Assembly: GCA_963817015.1 (NCBI GenBank)
Contig: CAWFMV010000016.1
Span: forward strand, 62,001-126,000
Length of the DNA stretch: 64,000 nucleotides
From: VAZQ01 sp963817015
GTDB taxonomy: Bacteria; Pseudomonadota; Alphaproteobacteria; Rhizobiales; Xanthobacteraceae
Direction: 5' to 3'
Of the stretch, positions 1-10,427 are shown one piece after another. Positions within the stretch are counted from its first letter, which is position 1, and each line of letters starts with the position of its first letter. Both the position numbers and the translations under genes were made by a program. Under the pieces are notes generated by a model. That model saw only the letters and a program-made list of their open reading frames with translations, did not search any database and was not told where the DNA came from.

Positions 1-102
1 GTCAGCCGGACCTGGGTACTGACTCGCTATAGTCTTTGGGTTGTAAGCGCCAAGGGCGGTGGCGTTTTCACGGATGCATCGTGTGTAAGGAGCAGAGGCC
101 CG
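1..102. other. window edge downstream of shc, nothing assignable
   Basis: In most hopanoid operons hpnG follows shc. On the minus strand an ATG about 25 bases after the shc stop is quickly followed by stops, and too little sequence remains to recognise a product. Confidence 0.3.
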
Positions 103-2069
103 CTACATGCCGAAGCTGACCGCCGGCGCGTTGCTGGTCTTGAGATTGCGGTAGCGGGCCATCGCCCAGACCGGGAAGAATTTCGCATAGCCGTGGTAGC
201 GCAGATAGAAGATGCGCGGGAAATCCGACGGCGGTGAAGCGCGGCTCTGCCCACAGCCCGTCGGCCCCTTGCGTCCGCGACAGATAGTCGATGCCGCGCG
301 CGACCGCGGGATGATCGATCTCGCCGGCGGCCATCAGGCCGAGCACCGCCCAGGCGGTCTGCGAGGGCGTGCTCGGCGCCGTCTCGTAGCCCTGGTAGTC
401 GAGCTTGTAGCTTGATCCGTCCTCGCCCCAGCCGCCGTCGCTCGTTCTGGATCTTCACGAGCCAGTCACCGCCTTGCGGATTTCGGGCGACTTGTGGTCG
501 ACGCCGGCGGCATTGAGCGCGCAGAGCACCGACCAGGTGCCGTAGATGTAGTTCATGCCCCAGCGGCCATACCAGCTGCCTTCGGGATGCTGCGTGCGCG
601 CGCAGATAGTCGACCGCCTCGGCTGCTCGCTTGTCCTTGTCCGGCATGTCGCCGAGCTGCGCCAGCATCGACACGCAGCGCGCGCTGACGTCCTCGGTCG
701 GCGGATCGAGCAGTGCGCCGTGGTCCGCGAACGGAATGTGGTTGAGATAGTAGTGGGTGTTGTCGGCATCGAACGCGCCCCAGCCGCCGTTCTTGCTCTG
801 CATGCCGAGGATCCATTCGCGCGCGCGCGCGATCGGCTCCCGGTAGCGAGTCTGCGCCCTTGCAGATTCTGCGCGCGGTCCATCGCCATCGCGACGACGG
901 CGGTGTCGTCGACGTCGGGATAGTGCGGTTGTTGTACTGGAACGCCCAGCCGCCGGGCCGCAGGCCGGGCGCGCTGCCGCCCAGTCGCCCTCGACGTCGA
1001 GGATCTGCTTGGGCTTGAGCCATTCGAGGCTCTTGTTGACCTGCGCCAGCGCACGCTCGCCGCCGACTTCGAGCAGCGCGTGGCAGGCGAGCCCGGTGTC
1101 CCAGACCGGCGACAAGCAGGGCTGGCAGTAGGCCTCCTGGTCGGTCACGACCAGGAGCTTCTCGACCGCAAGCCGCGCGATCGCGGCATGCGGATGATCC
1201 TTCGGATAGCCGAGCATGTCGAACATCAGCACGTTGTTGACCATCGCCGGAAAGATCGCGCCGATGCCGTCTTCGCCGTTGAGATGCTCGATCGCGAACG
1301 CAACCGCGCGATCGATCGCGCGCTTGCGCAGTCGCTTCGGAATCATCGGCTCGATCACGCGCAGCAGCACGTCGACGCCGCGGAAGAACGCGAACCACCA
1401 GCGGTTCTGCTGCGGCGCGCGCGGCGTGAGCCGGGCCTGCTCGGGCGGCTCGAGGAACAGTTCGTCGATCCGCACGCCCTTCGGGTTGCGCGCCCGCGGC
1501 TTGAGCGCCAGCAGCACCAGCAGCGGCACGATGACGGTGCGGCTCCAGTAGGAGATCTTGTCGATGTGGAACGGAAACCACTTCGGCAGCAGCATGATCT
1601 CGACCGGCATCACCGGCACCGCGCGCCAGGTGATAGCGCCGTAGAGCGCCAGCAGCGTGCGCGTGAACACGTTGGCGCGCGCGGCGCCGCCGTGGGCGCG
1701 GATCGCCTCGCGGGCGCGCCGCATGTGATCGGCGTCGATCGGATCGCCGATCATCTTGAGCGCGAAATAGGCCTTCACGCTCGCGCTCATGTCGAAGGCG
1801 CCTTCGTGGAACAGCGGCCAGCCGCCGTGCGCGCCCTGGATGCGGCGCAGATAGAGCGCGATCTTGCGCTCGAGCTCGGCGTCGACCGGCTCGCCGAGGT
1901 AGTGGCGCATCAGCACGTATTCGGCCGGAATGGTGGCGTCGGCCTCGAGCTCGAAGACCCAATGCCCGTCCGGCTTCTGCCGCTCGAGCAGCGCGCGGGT
2001 CGCGGCTTGAATGTGCTGTTCCAATAGCGCTCGTGTCGGCTGCTGGTCATCCAGTGCGATCAGGCTCAT
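103..2069 (-). CDS. shc: squalene-hopene cyclase (frameshifted in this sequence)
   Basis: Cyclises squalene to hopene and hopanol at the inner membrane, the committed step of hopanoid synthesis. The start is the ATG at 2069 (MSLIALDDQQ), 5 bases after the hpnE stop. The stop TAG at 103-105 follows the family-typical end PAVSFGM. The span of 1967 bases gives about 655 residues, the normal family length. Visible landmarks, in three alternating frames, are the catalytic DXDD motif as PDVDDTAVVAMAMD (bases near 900-920), QW-type repeats such as GGWGAFDADN, and the segment SWYGRWGMNYIYGTW. At least five frame changes fall between about 980 and 200. Every fragment is well conserved, so sequencing indels are likelier than a pseudogene. 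It is the last gene of the hpnC-hpnD-hpnE-shc operon visible here. Confidence 0.93.
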
Positions 2070-2074
2070 GTGGA

Positions 2075-3327
2075 CTAGCTTTGAGTGATGATCTCGGCGG
2101 CGCGGTGGCCGGATCGAATGGCACTTTCGATCGTGGCCGGCAAGCCGGTATTTGTCCAGTCGCCGGCCAGCAGGAGATTGCGCCAGCGCGTGCTGCGTGC
2201 CGGGCCGGCGCGCGTCCTGCTCGGGCGTGGCCGCAAAGGTCGCGCGCCGCTCGCGCACGATCTGCCAGGGCGGCAGTTCGGGCGGCAGCCCGGCGATCGC
2301 TGCGACCTCGCTCCAGATCGTCTGCGCCAGCGCGTCGCGCGGCGTGTCGATCAGGCGGTCGCCGGCGCTGATCGTGGTCGGAGATGCGGCCCGGGAACGC
2401 AAACATCCATTCGGTCGTGGCGTTGAGGACGCCCAGGATCGGCGGCAGCTGAGCGGGCGGCTCGATGCGAAAATGCGCATTGACGATGGCGCGGAATTCG
2501 TTCGGCGTTTCGAGGCCGGGGACGAGCGCGGCCGCCGCGTAGGGCGGCACCGCCAGGATGACGGCGTCGTCGCCGGCGAGCGTGATGCTGTCCTTGCCGA
2601 AATCGAGCGTCTCGACGCGGTCGTCGGCGAACCGCATGGCGTGCAGCTGGTGGCCGAGCTGCACGCGCGCATTGCGCTCGCGCGAGCAAGGCGAGCGCCG
2701 GCTCGATCAGCGTTGCGCCGAGCCCCTCGCGCGCGATCAGCGGGCGGCAGGCTTGCCCGCCGGTCGCGAGCGTCTCGCGGATCACGGCGCCCGGCGAGCG
2801 CCGCCGAGCCCGCCGCCGGATCGATGTTGAGCGCCGCCAGCAGCAGCGGCCGCACCAGCCGCTCGTAGAGCGGTCCCGCTGAAGCGAATGACCTCGCCGA
2901 CCGCCTGGTCGCGCGGCGCCCACAGCAGCCGCCCCAGCGGCAGATAGTCGAGCGCGTGCGTGCCGGGCACGCGCCTGCGCGGATCGAAAATCCACCACGG
3001 GATGCGGCCCGTCGTTGAAGCGCAGCGTCCATTGCTCGCGGTTGGCCAGATCGAAGAAGGGAAACTCGGCACGTCGGCGGGCCGACCAGGCGATCCTGCG
3101 CGCCGATCGCGCGCAGAATAGGCGAGCGCGGCGCGATTGCCCGACAGCAGCAGATGATTGCCGTTGTCGATCGTCATGCCGACGACTGGTCGTGATAGGA
3201 GCGGCAGCGGCCGCCGGCGACCGTGGTCGCCTCGTGCACGACGACGGTTTCGCCGCGCTCGCGTGAGCTCGACCGCGGCGGACAGGCCGGCGAGGCCGGC
3301 GCCGATGATGTGGATCGTGCGCGGCAT
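2075..3327 (-). CDS. hpnE: hydroxysqualene dehydroxylase (squalene-associated FAD-dependent desaturase)
   Basis: FAD enzyme that reduces hydroxysqualene to squalene, third step of the HpnCDE route from farnesyl diphosphate. The N-terminus MPRTIHIIGAGLAGLSAAVE is a classic Rossmann dinucleotide fold (GAGLAGL). The family signature TIDNGNHLLLSGN follows around residues 50-60. The C-terminus reads DWTNTGLPATIESAIRSGH then EIITQS, with the stop at 2075. Total is about 417 residues, as expected. The start ATG overlaps the hpnD stop (TGATG on the minus strand), suggesting translational coupling. Several frame changes (near 2160, 2400, 2680, 2870 and 3080) split the frame but leave recognisable protein throughout. 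Confidence 0.9.
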
Positions 3328-4178
3328 CAGACGATCGCGTAGCGCAGCAGAATCCAGGCGAGCCGGGCGCGTGAGACGCGCACGCGCTGCGCGTGGCGGC
3401 TGCCCAGCCGCGCGCGACCATGCCGTCAAGAATAATGCGATAGACTTCGCCCATGATGCGCGGTGCCTTCACGGCCCGGCGCGGCGAGCGCGCCATGATC
3501 GTGTCGGCCTCGCGCGAAATGCGTCGCGCGCCCGCTCGACGAGGCGGCTGCAGACCTCGCCGAGCGCCGGGCTGCGCAAGCGCCGTCACCGGATCGCTGG
3601 TGCTCGATGCCGGCCTCGGTGAGCGCCTCGCGCGGCAGATAGAGGCGGCCGACGCCGGCGTCCTCGTCGAGGTCGCGCAGGATGTTGGTGAGCTGCAGCG
3701 CGCGGCCGAGATGATGCGCAGAGCTGTGCCGTCCTCGCGCTCGATGCCGAACACGCGCACCGACAGTCGTCCGACGGCGCTCGCCACCCGGTCGCAATAG
3801 AGATCGAGCGTGGCGAGAGTGGGCGCGCGGATGTCCTCGACCGTGTCCATCTCCATGCCGTCGATGACGGCCAGGAAATCCTCCTCGCGCCAGACCGAAG
3901 TCGCGCACCGGCTGGGCGAGGCCGGTGACGAGCGGACCGACCTTGCCCTGATAGAGCGCGTCGATCTTGCGCCCGCCATTCGTTGAGCTGCGCCAGCCGC
4001 TGCGGCCGCGGGCCGTTCGAGTCCGCGATGTCGTCGACGCGACGGCAGAAGCTGTAGATCTCGTACATGGCGTCGCGCTGCGCCGGCGGCAGGATGCGCA
4101 TCGCCAGTGTAGAACGAGCTGCCGGAGGCGCGCTGCGATGAGCTCGGGGCGGCTGGTGGCGTCCACGCGCGCCCTCAC
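3327..4178 (-). CDS. hpnD: presqualene diphosphate synthase HpnD
   Basis: Trans-isoprenyl diphosphate synthase family enzyme that condenses two farnesyl diphosphates to presqualene diphosphate. The first aspartate-rich motif is seen in AMYEIYSFCRRVDDIAD, and the second half contains LTNILRDLDEDAGVGRLYLP, the typical NxxxDxxxD-type motif. The C-terminus ends RLAWILLRYAIV. The start is taken as GTG at 4178 because it overlaps the hpnC stop by four bases (GTGA) and restores the normal N-terminal length before SSFYTLAMRILPPAQR. Length is about 283 residues. Frame changes occur near 4120, 3985, 3900, 3715, 3590 and 3520. It lies between hpnC and hpnE with overlapping ends on both sides. Confidence 0.9.
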
Positions 4179-5062
4179 GCGTTGCGGGGCGCTTGGGACG
4201 CCGCGAAAGACACGCCCAAGCCGGCCGATCGCGCCACTGAAGAGTCCCGACGAGGCCGACGCCCGCGACGCCCGCCTTGGTGAGATGCACGCGCTCGCTC
4301 AGCGGATCGCGCGCGCGCAGCATCGCGACGAGGCGGCGCGCCAGCGCCTGGATCACCGCAACCTCCAGGGCCAGGCGGGAGTCGCGGATGCTGCGCCGAG
4401 AAGGCCGCGCTCTGGTCGAGCAGCTTGCCGGTGCGCGCGGCGAGCCCCTGCAGGCATTGGCAGCAGCGCAGGCGATGCTCGCCGCTTGCCGAGGTCCTCG
4501 ACTGTCGCGCCGGCGGCAGCCAGTGCATCGAGCGGCACGTAGACGCGGTCGAGATCGCGATAGTCCTTCTTGCAGTCCTGCAGGTGGTTGATGATCTGCA
4601 GCGCCGCGCAGAGCGCGTCGTTGGCCGGCCAGGTCGACGCGGTCCTCGCCGTGCACGTCGAGCACGAAGCGCCCGACCGGCATGGCCGAGTAGCTGCAAT
4701 AGTTCATCAGGTCGTCCCAGTCGCGATAGCGCAGCTTGGTCACATCCATGCGGAATGCCGTCAAGAGGTCCTGCGCATGGCGCGGGGGAAGCTTGCGCTC
4801 GCGCAAGGCACGCCGCAGCGCGACGGCCTCTGGAATGTCGTCGTGCTGGCCGAGGAGGCCGGCCTCGAGCCGATCCAGCAGATCGAGCTTCTCGCTGCGG
4901 CCCGAGCGTGGCATGGTCGGCGATGTCGTCGGCGACCCGCACGAACTCGTAGAAGGCCAGGATGATGCCGCGATGGCGCGGATGGATGAGCCGCGACGCA
5001 ACCGGGAAATTCTCGTCGCGATGGCCCTTTCCGGATCGCAATGCGGCAGGGTCGTTGGTCAT
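4175..5062 (-). CDS. hpnC: squalene synthase family protein HpnC (hydroxysqualene synthase)
   Basis: Converts presqualene diphosphate to hydroxysqualene. The N-terminus contains KGHRDENFPVASRLIHPRHR and FYEFVRVADDIADHATLGP, which carries the first aspartate-rich motif at about residues 45-55. The second motif region (INHLQDCKKDY, then VYVPLDALAAAGAT) can be pieced together near 4540-4600. Start ATG 5062 is preceded by GGAA about 12 bases upstream. About 295 residues, normal for HpnC. Frame changes near 4900, 4650, 4530 and 4400. First gene of the operon and divergent from ispA, so one intergenic region probably controls both the farnesyl diphosphate supply and its use. Confidence 0.9.
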   Translation of the reverse strand: MTNDPAALRSGKGHRDENFPVASRLIHPRHRGIILAFYEFVRVADDIADHATLGPQREARSAGSARGRPPRPARRHSRGRRAAACLARAQASPAPCAGPLDGIPHGCDQAALSRLGRPDELLQLLGHAGRALRARRARRGPRRPGRPTTRSARRCRSSTTCRTARRTIAISTASTCRSMHWLPPARQSRTSASGEHRLRCCQCLQGLAARTGKLLDQSAAFSAQHPRLPPGPGGCGDPGAGAPPRRDAARARSAERARASHQGGRRGRRPRRDSSVARSAGLGVSFAASQAPRNA

Positions 5063-5308
5063 GGCGCTGCGAGTTCCTTTCCTCAGGGCTGATAAAAGCG
5101 CAACGCTGCCTGCGATTGCCACCCTTGCGAGCGCGATACGGTGGTAATCCAGGAATTTCCGAGGACCTTCAGGTCCGTGAGAACCTGTAAGATAGGGTTC
5201 CGATGTAACGTAAGGCGCCTTGGCGCCCGGGCGGACCGGGTGCTTCGAGGACTGGCGAAATTGCGGCAGACCGCCTAGACAATCGGCCGCAACGTTCGTG
5301 GGGACAAT
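5063..5308. promoter_or_regulatory. divergent intergenic region between hpnC and ispA
   Basis: About 245 bases with no open frame of interest. It must hold the promoters for the leftward hopanoid operon and the rightward prenyl synthase gene. I could not assign convincing -35/-10 boxes to either side. Confidence 0.45.
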
Positions 5309-6247
5309 GTGAACGCGACAGCGCAGTTCCAGGATCGTCTCAATCAGGTCGCGAAGGATACCGAAGGCCTGCTCGACCAGCTTCTCGGCAGCGCTTCGGC
5401 GAGCGACGAATTGGCCCGGCCGGCCGCGGCTGCTCGAGGCCATGCGCTATGCGAGCCTCGGCGCCGGCAAGCGGTTCCGGCCCGTTTCTGGTGGTCGAGA
5501 GCGCGGCGCTGTTCGGCGTGCCGCGCGAGCAGGCCTTGATGGCGGGTGCCGCGCTCGAATGCGTGCATTGCTATTCGCTGGTGCACGACGACCTGCCGGC
5601 GATGGACAATGACGATCTGCGGCGCGGCCAGCCGACCGTGCACAAGGCCTTCGACGACGCGACCGCGATTCTCGCCGGCGACGGCCTTCTGACCTTCGCG
5701 TTCGACATCCTGGCGCGGCCGGAGACGCATCCCAATCCGGCGGTGCGTGTCGAGCTGGTGCTGGCGCTGGCGCGCGCCGCCGGGCCTCGGCGGCATGGTG
5801 GGCGGCCAGATGCTCGATCTCGCCGCCGAAGGCCGCTTCGACGACGGCGTGCCGCAGCGGCTCGGCGAAGCCGAGGTCGCGACGCTGCAGGCGATGAAGA
5901 CCGGCGCGCTGCTCAAGTTCGCCTGCCGCGCCGGCGGCATCCTCGGACAGGCGAGCGCGGCGCAGCGCGACGGCGCTCGATCGCTATGGCACGGCGGTCG
6001 GCCAGGCGTTCCAGATCGCCGACGATCTGCTCGACGTCGAGGGCGATCCGGCGCTGGTCGGCAAGCAGACCGGCAAGGATGCGGAGGCCGGCAAGGCGAC
6101 GATCGTCGGCATTCTCGGTCCCGACGGGCGCGAGGGCGCGGCTGCGCACGCTGGTGGCCGAGGCGGAGGCGGCGCTGGCGCCGTTCGGTGCGGCGGCGGC
6201 GGTGCTCATCGCCGGCGCGAAGCTTCGTCGCGGAACGGCACGCCTGA
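5309..6247 (+). CDS. ispA: farnesyl diphosphate synthase (polyprenyl synthetase family)
   Basis: Makes farnesyl diphosphate, the substrate of HpnD and HpnC, from IPP and DMAPP. The first aspartate-rich motif is HDDLPAMDNDDLRRGQPTVH (about residues 90-110) and the second is QIADDLLDVEGDP (about 235-247). The allylic-site lysine lies in GAGKRFRPFLV near residue 55. The C-terminus FVAERHA gives about 312 residues, slightly longer than E. coli IspA. GTG 5309 is the only start in the right frame close upstream. Four or five frame changes (near 5430, 5480, 5790, 5975 and 6135) need correction. Divergent from the hopanoid operon that consumes its product. Confidence 0.9.
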
Positions 6248-6267
6248 GCATGCCGGTGGACCGGTCG

Positions 6268-7257
6268 ATGAGCAAGGCAGTTCCGCTTCTACCAGCATGG
6301 CGGGCCCGAGGTGCTTCGCTTCGAGGACGTGGCGATCGGCGCGCCCGGCCGCGGCGAGGTGCGCATCCGCAACACCGCGGTCGCGGTCAATTTCCGCGAT
6401 GTGCTGATGCGGCGCGGCATCCACGCGGTGAAGTCATTTCCCTCCGGCATCGGCCTCGAAAGCGCGGGCGTCGTCGAGGCGATCGGACCGGACGTCGACG
6501 GATTTCACGGTCGGCGACCGCGTCGCCTGCGTGGCCGGGCCCGGACGGCTCCTATGCGCGAGGCGCGCATCGTTCCGGCGGCGCGCGCTCATCGCGCTGC
6601 CGCGACGGCATCGACGAGCGCACCGCGGCCGCGATGATGATCCGCGGCATGACGGCGCGCTATCTCCTGAAGGAGACCTATCGCGGTGAAGCCCGGCGAC
6701 ACGATCCTGATCCATGCCGCCGCCGGCGGCGTCGGCCTGATCATGTGCCAATGGGCGAAGCATCTCGGCGCGACCGTGATCGGCACCGTCGGCAGCGACG
6801 AGAAGGCGGCGGTCGCGCGCGCGCATGGCTGCGACCATGCGATCGTCTACACGCGGGAGGATTTCGTCGAGCGCGTGCGCGCGATCACCGGCGGCGAGGG
6901 CGTGCCGGTGGTCTACGATTCGGTCGGCAAGGCCACGTTCGAGGGCTCGCTGCGCTGCCTGCGCCGGCGCGGCATGCTGGCGTCGTTCGGCGAGGCGTCC
7001 GGCGATCCCGATCCGATGCCGCCGCGCCGGCTGGGGCAGCTCGGCTCGATCTATCTCACCCATCCGAGCCTGACGAACTACACGGCGACCCGCGCCGAGC
7101 TGCTCGTCGAAACCGCCAACGACCTGTTCGACATGGTGCAGAGCGGCAAGATCCGCATCGACATCAGCACGACCTATCCGCTTGCGCGAGGCGCCACGCG
7201 CGCATGCCGATCTCGAGGCGCGCAAGACCACCGGCTCGATCGTGCTGGTCGGTGTGA
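6268..7257 (+). CDS. quinone oxidoreductase, zinc-independent MDR family
   Basis: NADPH-dependent quinone or enone reductase of the medium-chain dehydrogenase/reductase superfamily. It begins MSKAV then FYQHGGPEVLRFEDV. Next are the GroES-like part (VAVNFRDVLMRRG, GIGLESAGVVEAIGPDV) and the nucleotide-binding part with HAAAGGVGLIMCQWAKHLGA (about residues 148-167), the AxxGGVG motif typical of QOR. No structural zinc cysteines are seen. About 329 residues, normal. The stop TGA at 7255 overlaps the ATG of the next gene (TGATG), implying co-translation. Frame changes near 6285, 6500, 6570, 6685 and 7190. Confidence 0.85.
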   Translation: MSKAVPLLPAWRARGASLRGRGDRRARPRRGAHPQHRGRGQFPRCADAARHPRGEVISLRHRPRKRGRRRGDRTGRRRISRSATASPAWPGPDGSYARGAHRSGGARSSRCRDGIDERTAAAMMIRGMTARYLLKETYRGEARRHDPDPCRRRRRRPDHVPMGEASRRDRDRHRRQRREGGGRARAWLRPCDRLHAGGFRRARARDHRRRGRAGGLRFGRQGHVRGLAALPAPARHAGVVRRGVRRSRSDAAAPAGAARLDLSHPSEPDELHGDPRRAARRNRQRPVRHGAERQDPHRHQHDLSACARRHARMPISRRARPPARSCWSV

Positions 7258-8395
7258 TGGCATGGCGACGAGCGCTGGCAGACGCGCACCTGGGAGGAGC
7301 TGAAGGCGGAGACGCAGGCGCGCGCCGATCGTGGCGCCTATCCGGTGTTCGGCATCAGCGCCCGACGATGCGCGCGAGGCGCTGGCGATGATCACAAGCC
7401 TCGATCCGGAGGAATGGGGCGCGGCCTGGATGACGCTCGGCGACCGCCATTCGATCGCGCCGGCGCGCGGCCGGGCAGGGGACGCAAGGCAGCGCAGGAC
7501 GCACTATCTCGCGGCTTGGCGGCTCTACACGTTCGGGCGCTGGCCGGTGGCGAGCTCGCCCAAGAAGGTCGCACTGCCAGCGCAAGGCGCAGCGCGGCGT
7601 TCGAGGCCTATGGCCGGCCTGCGTCGATCCGCCGATCGAGACCGATCGCGAATTCCGTTCGAGGGCAGGGAGATCGTCGCCTGCTGCAGGTGCCGCCGGA
7701 TGTTGCGAAGGCCGCCGGTGCTCATCAGCATCGGCGGCAGCGATCTGTGGAAGGACACGGTCGCGATCCAGAGCCGCGCCTTTCTGCGCATGGGCATCGC
7801 GGTGCTCGCGCTCGACATGCCGGGCACCGGCGACGCGCCGCTGCCGGTCGCGCCCGGCTCCGAGCGCATCTATTCGGCGGTGATCGACTATGTGGCAGGC
7901 GCGCACCGATCTCGACGGCGCGCGCATCGTCGTGCGCGGCCAGAGCTGGGGCAGCTACTGGGCGGCGCGCACCGGCTACGCGGAGGCGGCGCGCCTCGCC
8001 GGCGTCGTGTTCCAGAGCGGGCCGGTGCACCATTATTTCCAGCGCGCCTGGCAGGAGGAGGCGTTCAAGACCAAGGAATTCCTGTTCGACTACGTGCCGT
8101 CGCGCCTGCACATGCTCGGCCAGCACACGGTCGAGGACGCGTTCGCGTTCATGCCGTCGCTGTCGCTGCTCGACGCTGGCTTCTGCAGAAGCCGACGCCG
8201 CCGATGCTGCTGATCACCGGCGCCAAGGACACGCAGGTGCCGTTCGAGGATTTCCTGCTGCTGCTGCGCAACGGCAGCCCGAAGCACGCCTGGGTCAATC
8301 CCGAGGGTCAGACCATGGGCCGCTCGCTCACGGTCAAGGACGACGACATCACCGCGGACGTGATCATGCCGTGGGTGCGGCAGCGTTCGGATTGT
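7257..8395 (+). CDS. alpha/beta hydrolase (FrsA/DUF1100-like esterase)
   Basis: Predicted serine hydrolase with a helical N-terminal cap (about residues 1-150, containing WMTLGDRH and AWRLYTFGRWPVASSPKK). A core of IPFEGREIV, VLISIGGSDLWKD and LDMPGTGDAPLPV follows. The nucleophile elbow is GQSWGSY (GxSxG) near 7940-7960. The Asp region is LLITGAKDTQVPFEDF. The last readable part is WVRQR. The exact stop is hidden by an indel, so the end is approximate and lies just before a hairpin. Substrate unknown; the FrsA resemblance is fold-level only. Translationally coupled to the upstream quinone reductase. Confidence 0.75.
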
Positions 8396-8404
8396 CGTTA
8401 CCGT

Positions 8405-8480
8405 CCTCGAGGGATCCCGGGAGCGAGCGAAGAGCGGACCTGTTCGCCCACGATGCTTCGCTCCCACCGTCCCTCGGGGT
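8405..8480. terminator. inverted repeat between convergent genes, probable bidirectional terminator or REP element
   Basis: An imperfect dyad. The left arm CCTCGAGGGA...GGGAGCGA and right arm TCGCTCCCACCGTCCCTCGG pair over roughly 20-25 bases around a loop of about 20. It sits between the ends of the rightward hydrolase and the leftward binding-protein gene. Confidence 0.5.
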
Positions 8481-8484
8481 GGGA

Positions 8485-9292
8485 TCAATCCGGCTTGATC
8501 GTGAACGGCCGCTTCACCGGCGCGAACCAGGCGTTGAAGATCTTCTCGGCCTCGCCGGATTTCTCGAGGTCGAGCAGCACGTCGTCGACGAATTTCGTGA
8601 AGCGCGGCTCGTCCTTCTTGATCGCGAAGCCGGCGGTGCGCGGCAGGTCGTAGTCCGGGATCATCATGTAGTCCTGCGGCGCGCCGCTCTTCTGCGCATA
8701 GGCCCACAGCAGCACCTCGTCGGCGAGGAAGCCGGAGACCTTGCTTGTCGCGCAGCGCGTCGAAGCAGAGCGCATAGGTGTCGTAGTGCACGATCTCCAT
8801 GCGTCGGCACCGCCTCCTTGAGCTCGGCGTCGACGCTGGCGCCGCTTCACCAGCGCGAGCTTCTTGTCCGCCATCTGCTTGACGGCGGTGATGCCGGAAT
8901 CCTTGCGGATGATGACGGTGTGCGGCGAGACCAGATAGGCGAGGCTGAAGCCGATGAGGTGCCGGCGGTTGTCGGCGCGCGTCATGCCGGAGGCCGCGAG
9001 GTCGATGCGGTTCTGCTGCAGCGCCGGGATGCGCTCGGAATTGATGACCGGCACGAACTCCATCGCCGACGCCGAGGCGCTTGGCGACCTGCGCCGCGAG
9101 ATCGACGTCGTAGCCGACGACCTTGCCGTTCTCGCGCGACGAGAACGGCGGCGAGGTCTCGCTGTTGCCGACCAGGAGCTTGCCGCGCGCCTTGATCTCG
9201 TCGAGCTTGTCGGCCGCCGCGCATGCCGGTCGCATGCGGCCAAGAGCGCGGCGCCCAAGAAGCGCTGCCGCAATCGTTCGATCGTGCGTCAT
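8485..9292 (-). CDS. family 3 extracellular solute-binding protein (amino-acid type ABC transporter)
   Basis: Periplasmic substrate receptor, likely for a polar amino acid or related small organic acid. After a signal-peptide-like start the mature part reads DEIKARGKLLVGNSETSPPF, then GYDVDLA, VPVINSERIPALQQNRIDLA and SGMTRADNRRHLI, all typical of PF00497. The C-terminus is NAWFAPVKRPFTIKPD. About 268 residues. The start ATG 9292 overlaps the preceding gene's stop (ATGA) and has GGAGGA about 6 bases upstream. Frame changes near 9230, 9080, 8850, 8810 and 8745. No permease or ATPase gene is adjacent. Confidence 0.85.
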
Positions 9293-10279
9293 GGTCTTCC
9301 TCCGCTTACTATTTCGTCGCCCGGCAGGTACTGCTCGGTGATCAGCTTGGTCACGTCCGGCTCGCTCGGCAGCATGCCCATCTCGACGAACGAGCGCGAC
9401 AGCACCTTGAGCGCCTCCGGATTGAACCGGCCGGTCTTGTTGAACATGCCGCGTCAGCTCGTCGTAGTCGCGCGTGGCGAGCGCCTGCGACACGTCGGTC
9501 TTGCGGCGCACGATGTCGATCGTCTCGCTCGCGGTTCTTCTGCATCCAGTCGATGGTCTCGAACCAGCCGGCCAGGAACGCGCGCACCGCGTCGGGGTTC
9601 TTCGCGGCGAAGTCCTTGTGCGCGTAGAGCACGTAGATGTGGAAGGTCTTGATGCAGGTCGCCGAACTGCACCAGCACGCGGCCGGTCTTCTCCTCCTCC
9701 AGCCGGTAGCCGGCGTTGACCTCGACGATCATGCCGTCGATCTGCTTGGTCTTGAGCGCGGCGGTCTGCGCCGTGGTGGCGCCGAGCGGCGCGATGGTCG
9801 AAGCCTTCGGTGCCCCAGCCCTGCCGGCGCGACAGCTCCTGCGCCAGCCAGTAGGTCAGGCCGCCCTTGGTCGAGACGCTGATCTTCTTGCCCTTGAGGT
9901 CGGCGATGGTCTTCGGCCCGTCGTTGAGCACGGCGAGCACGACCGCATAGGGCGCGTCCGCCATGCGCGGCGATGCCGATCTCGGGCGCGCCCTTGACGA
10001 TCAGCGCAAGCTCCGGCCCCGAGCCGATGGCGATGTCGAGCGCGCCGGCGGTGAGCGCCTGCTGCACGCGCGGGCCGCCGCCGAAATCGGAGGATTCCAC
10101 GTCGAGGCCGTGCTTCTTGAAGATGCCGACCTCGATGCCCGACGTCGACCGGCACGAACTGGAAGGCGCCCGCCTGCGGCTTGCCGATCCGCACCTTGGT
10201 CTGGGCCTGCGCGGGCTGCGATGCGACATGGAAGCGCGGCCAGCACCAAGGCAGCAAAGAGAGCGGCAGCCCGCGACAT
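9289..10279 (-). CDS. NMT1/SsuA-like ABC transporter substrate-binding protein
   Basis: Periplasmic receptor of the nitrate/sulfonate/taurine/thiamine-precursor type. It has an alanine-rich signal peptide ending near AQAQ, then VRIGKPQAGAFQFVPVDVG, VGIFKKHGLDVE, GGPRVQQALTAGALDIAIGS, DLKGKKISVSTKGGLTYW and a C-terminal half with IVEVNAGYRLEEEKTGRV. About 330 residues. The end is either TGA at 9289 (overlapping the next start) or an earlier TAG TAA pair near 9310 if one A is an insertion. Several frame changes. It forms a two-gene unit with the family 3 binding protein; no membrane component is present. Confidence 0.8.
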
Positions 10280-10427
10280 CGCTGTCCTCCGTCATCGTCC
10301 GGCGCCTTGTGTCCGGCGACTTAGACGCGGTCATTAGAGCGGCGTTTCTGACCGGCTCCGCCACTGAAATCCGCCGCGAAGCCTGTGCTATAACGTCGCG
10401 GGCGAACCGAGGCATCAGGCAGAGCGC

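Noticed and set aside
1080..2027. A 315-codon plus-strand frame opposite shc.
   Set aside because: Antisense shadow; rich in Arg, His and Asp without any recognisable fold.
27..3032. A 1001-codon open frame covering shc and hpnE.
   Set aside because: It is a chance fusion of pieces of two genes through frame changes. The true shc start (2069) and hpnE stop (2075) lie inside it.
103..5062. Reading the hopanoid genes as genuine pseudogenes.
   Set aside because: All fragments retain catalytic motifs, total lengths are normal, and starts and stops overlap neatly. Sequencing indels explain the breaks better.
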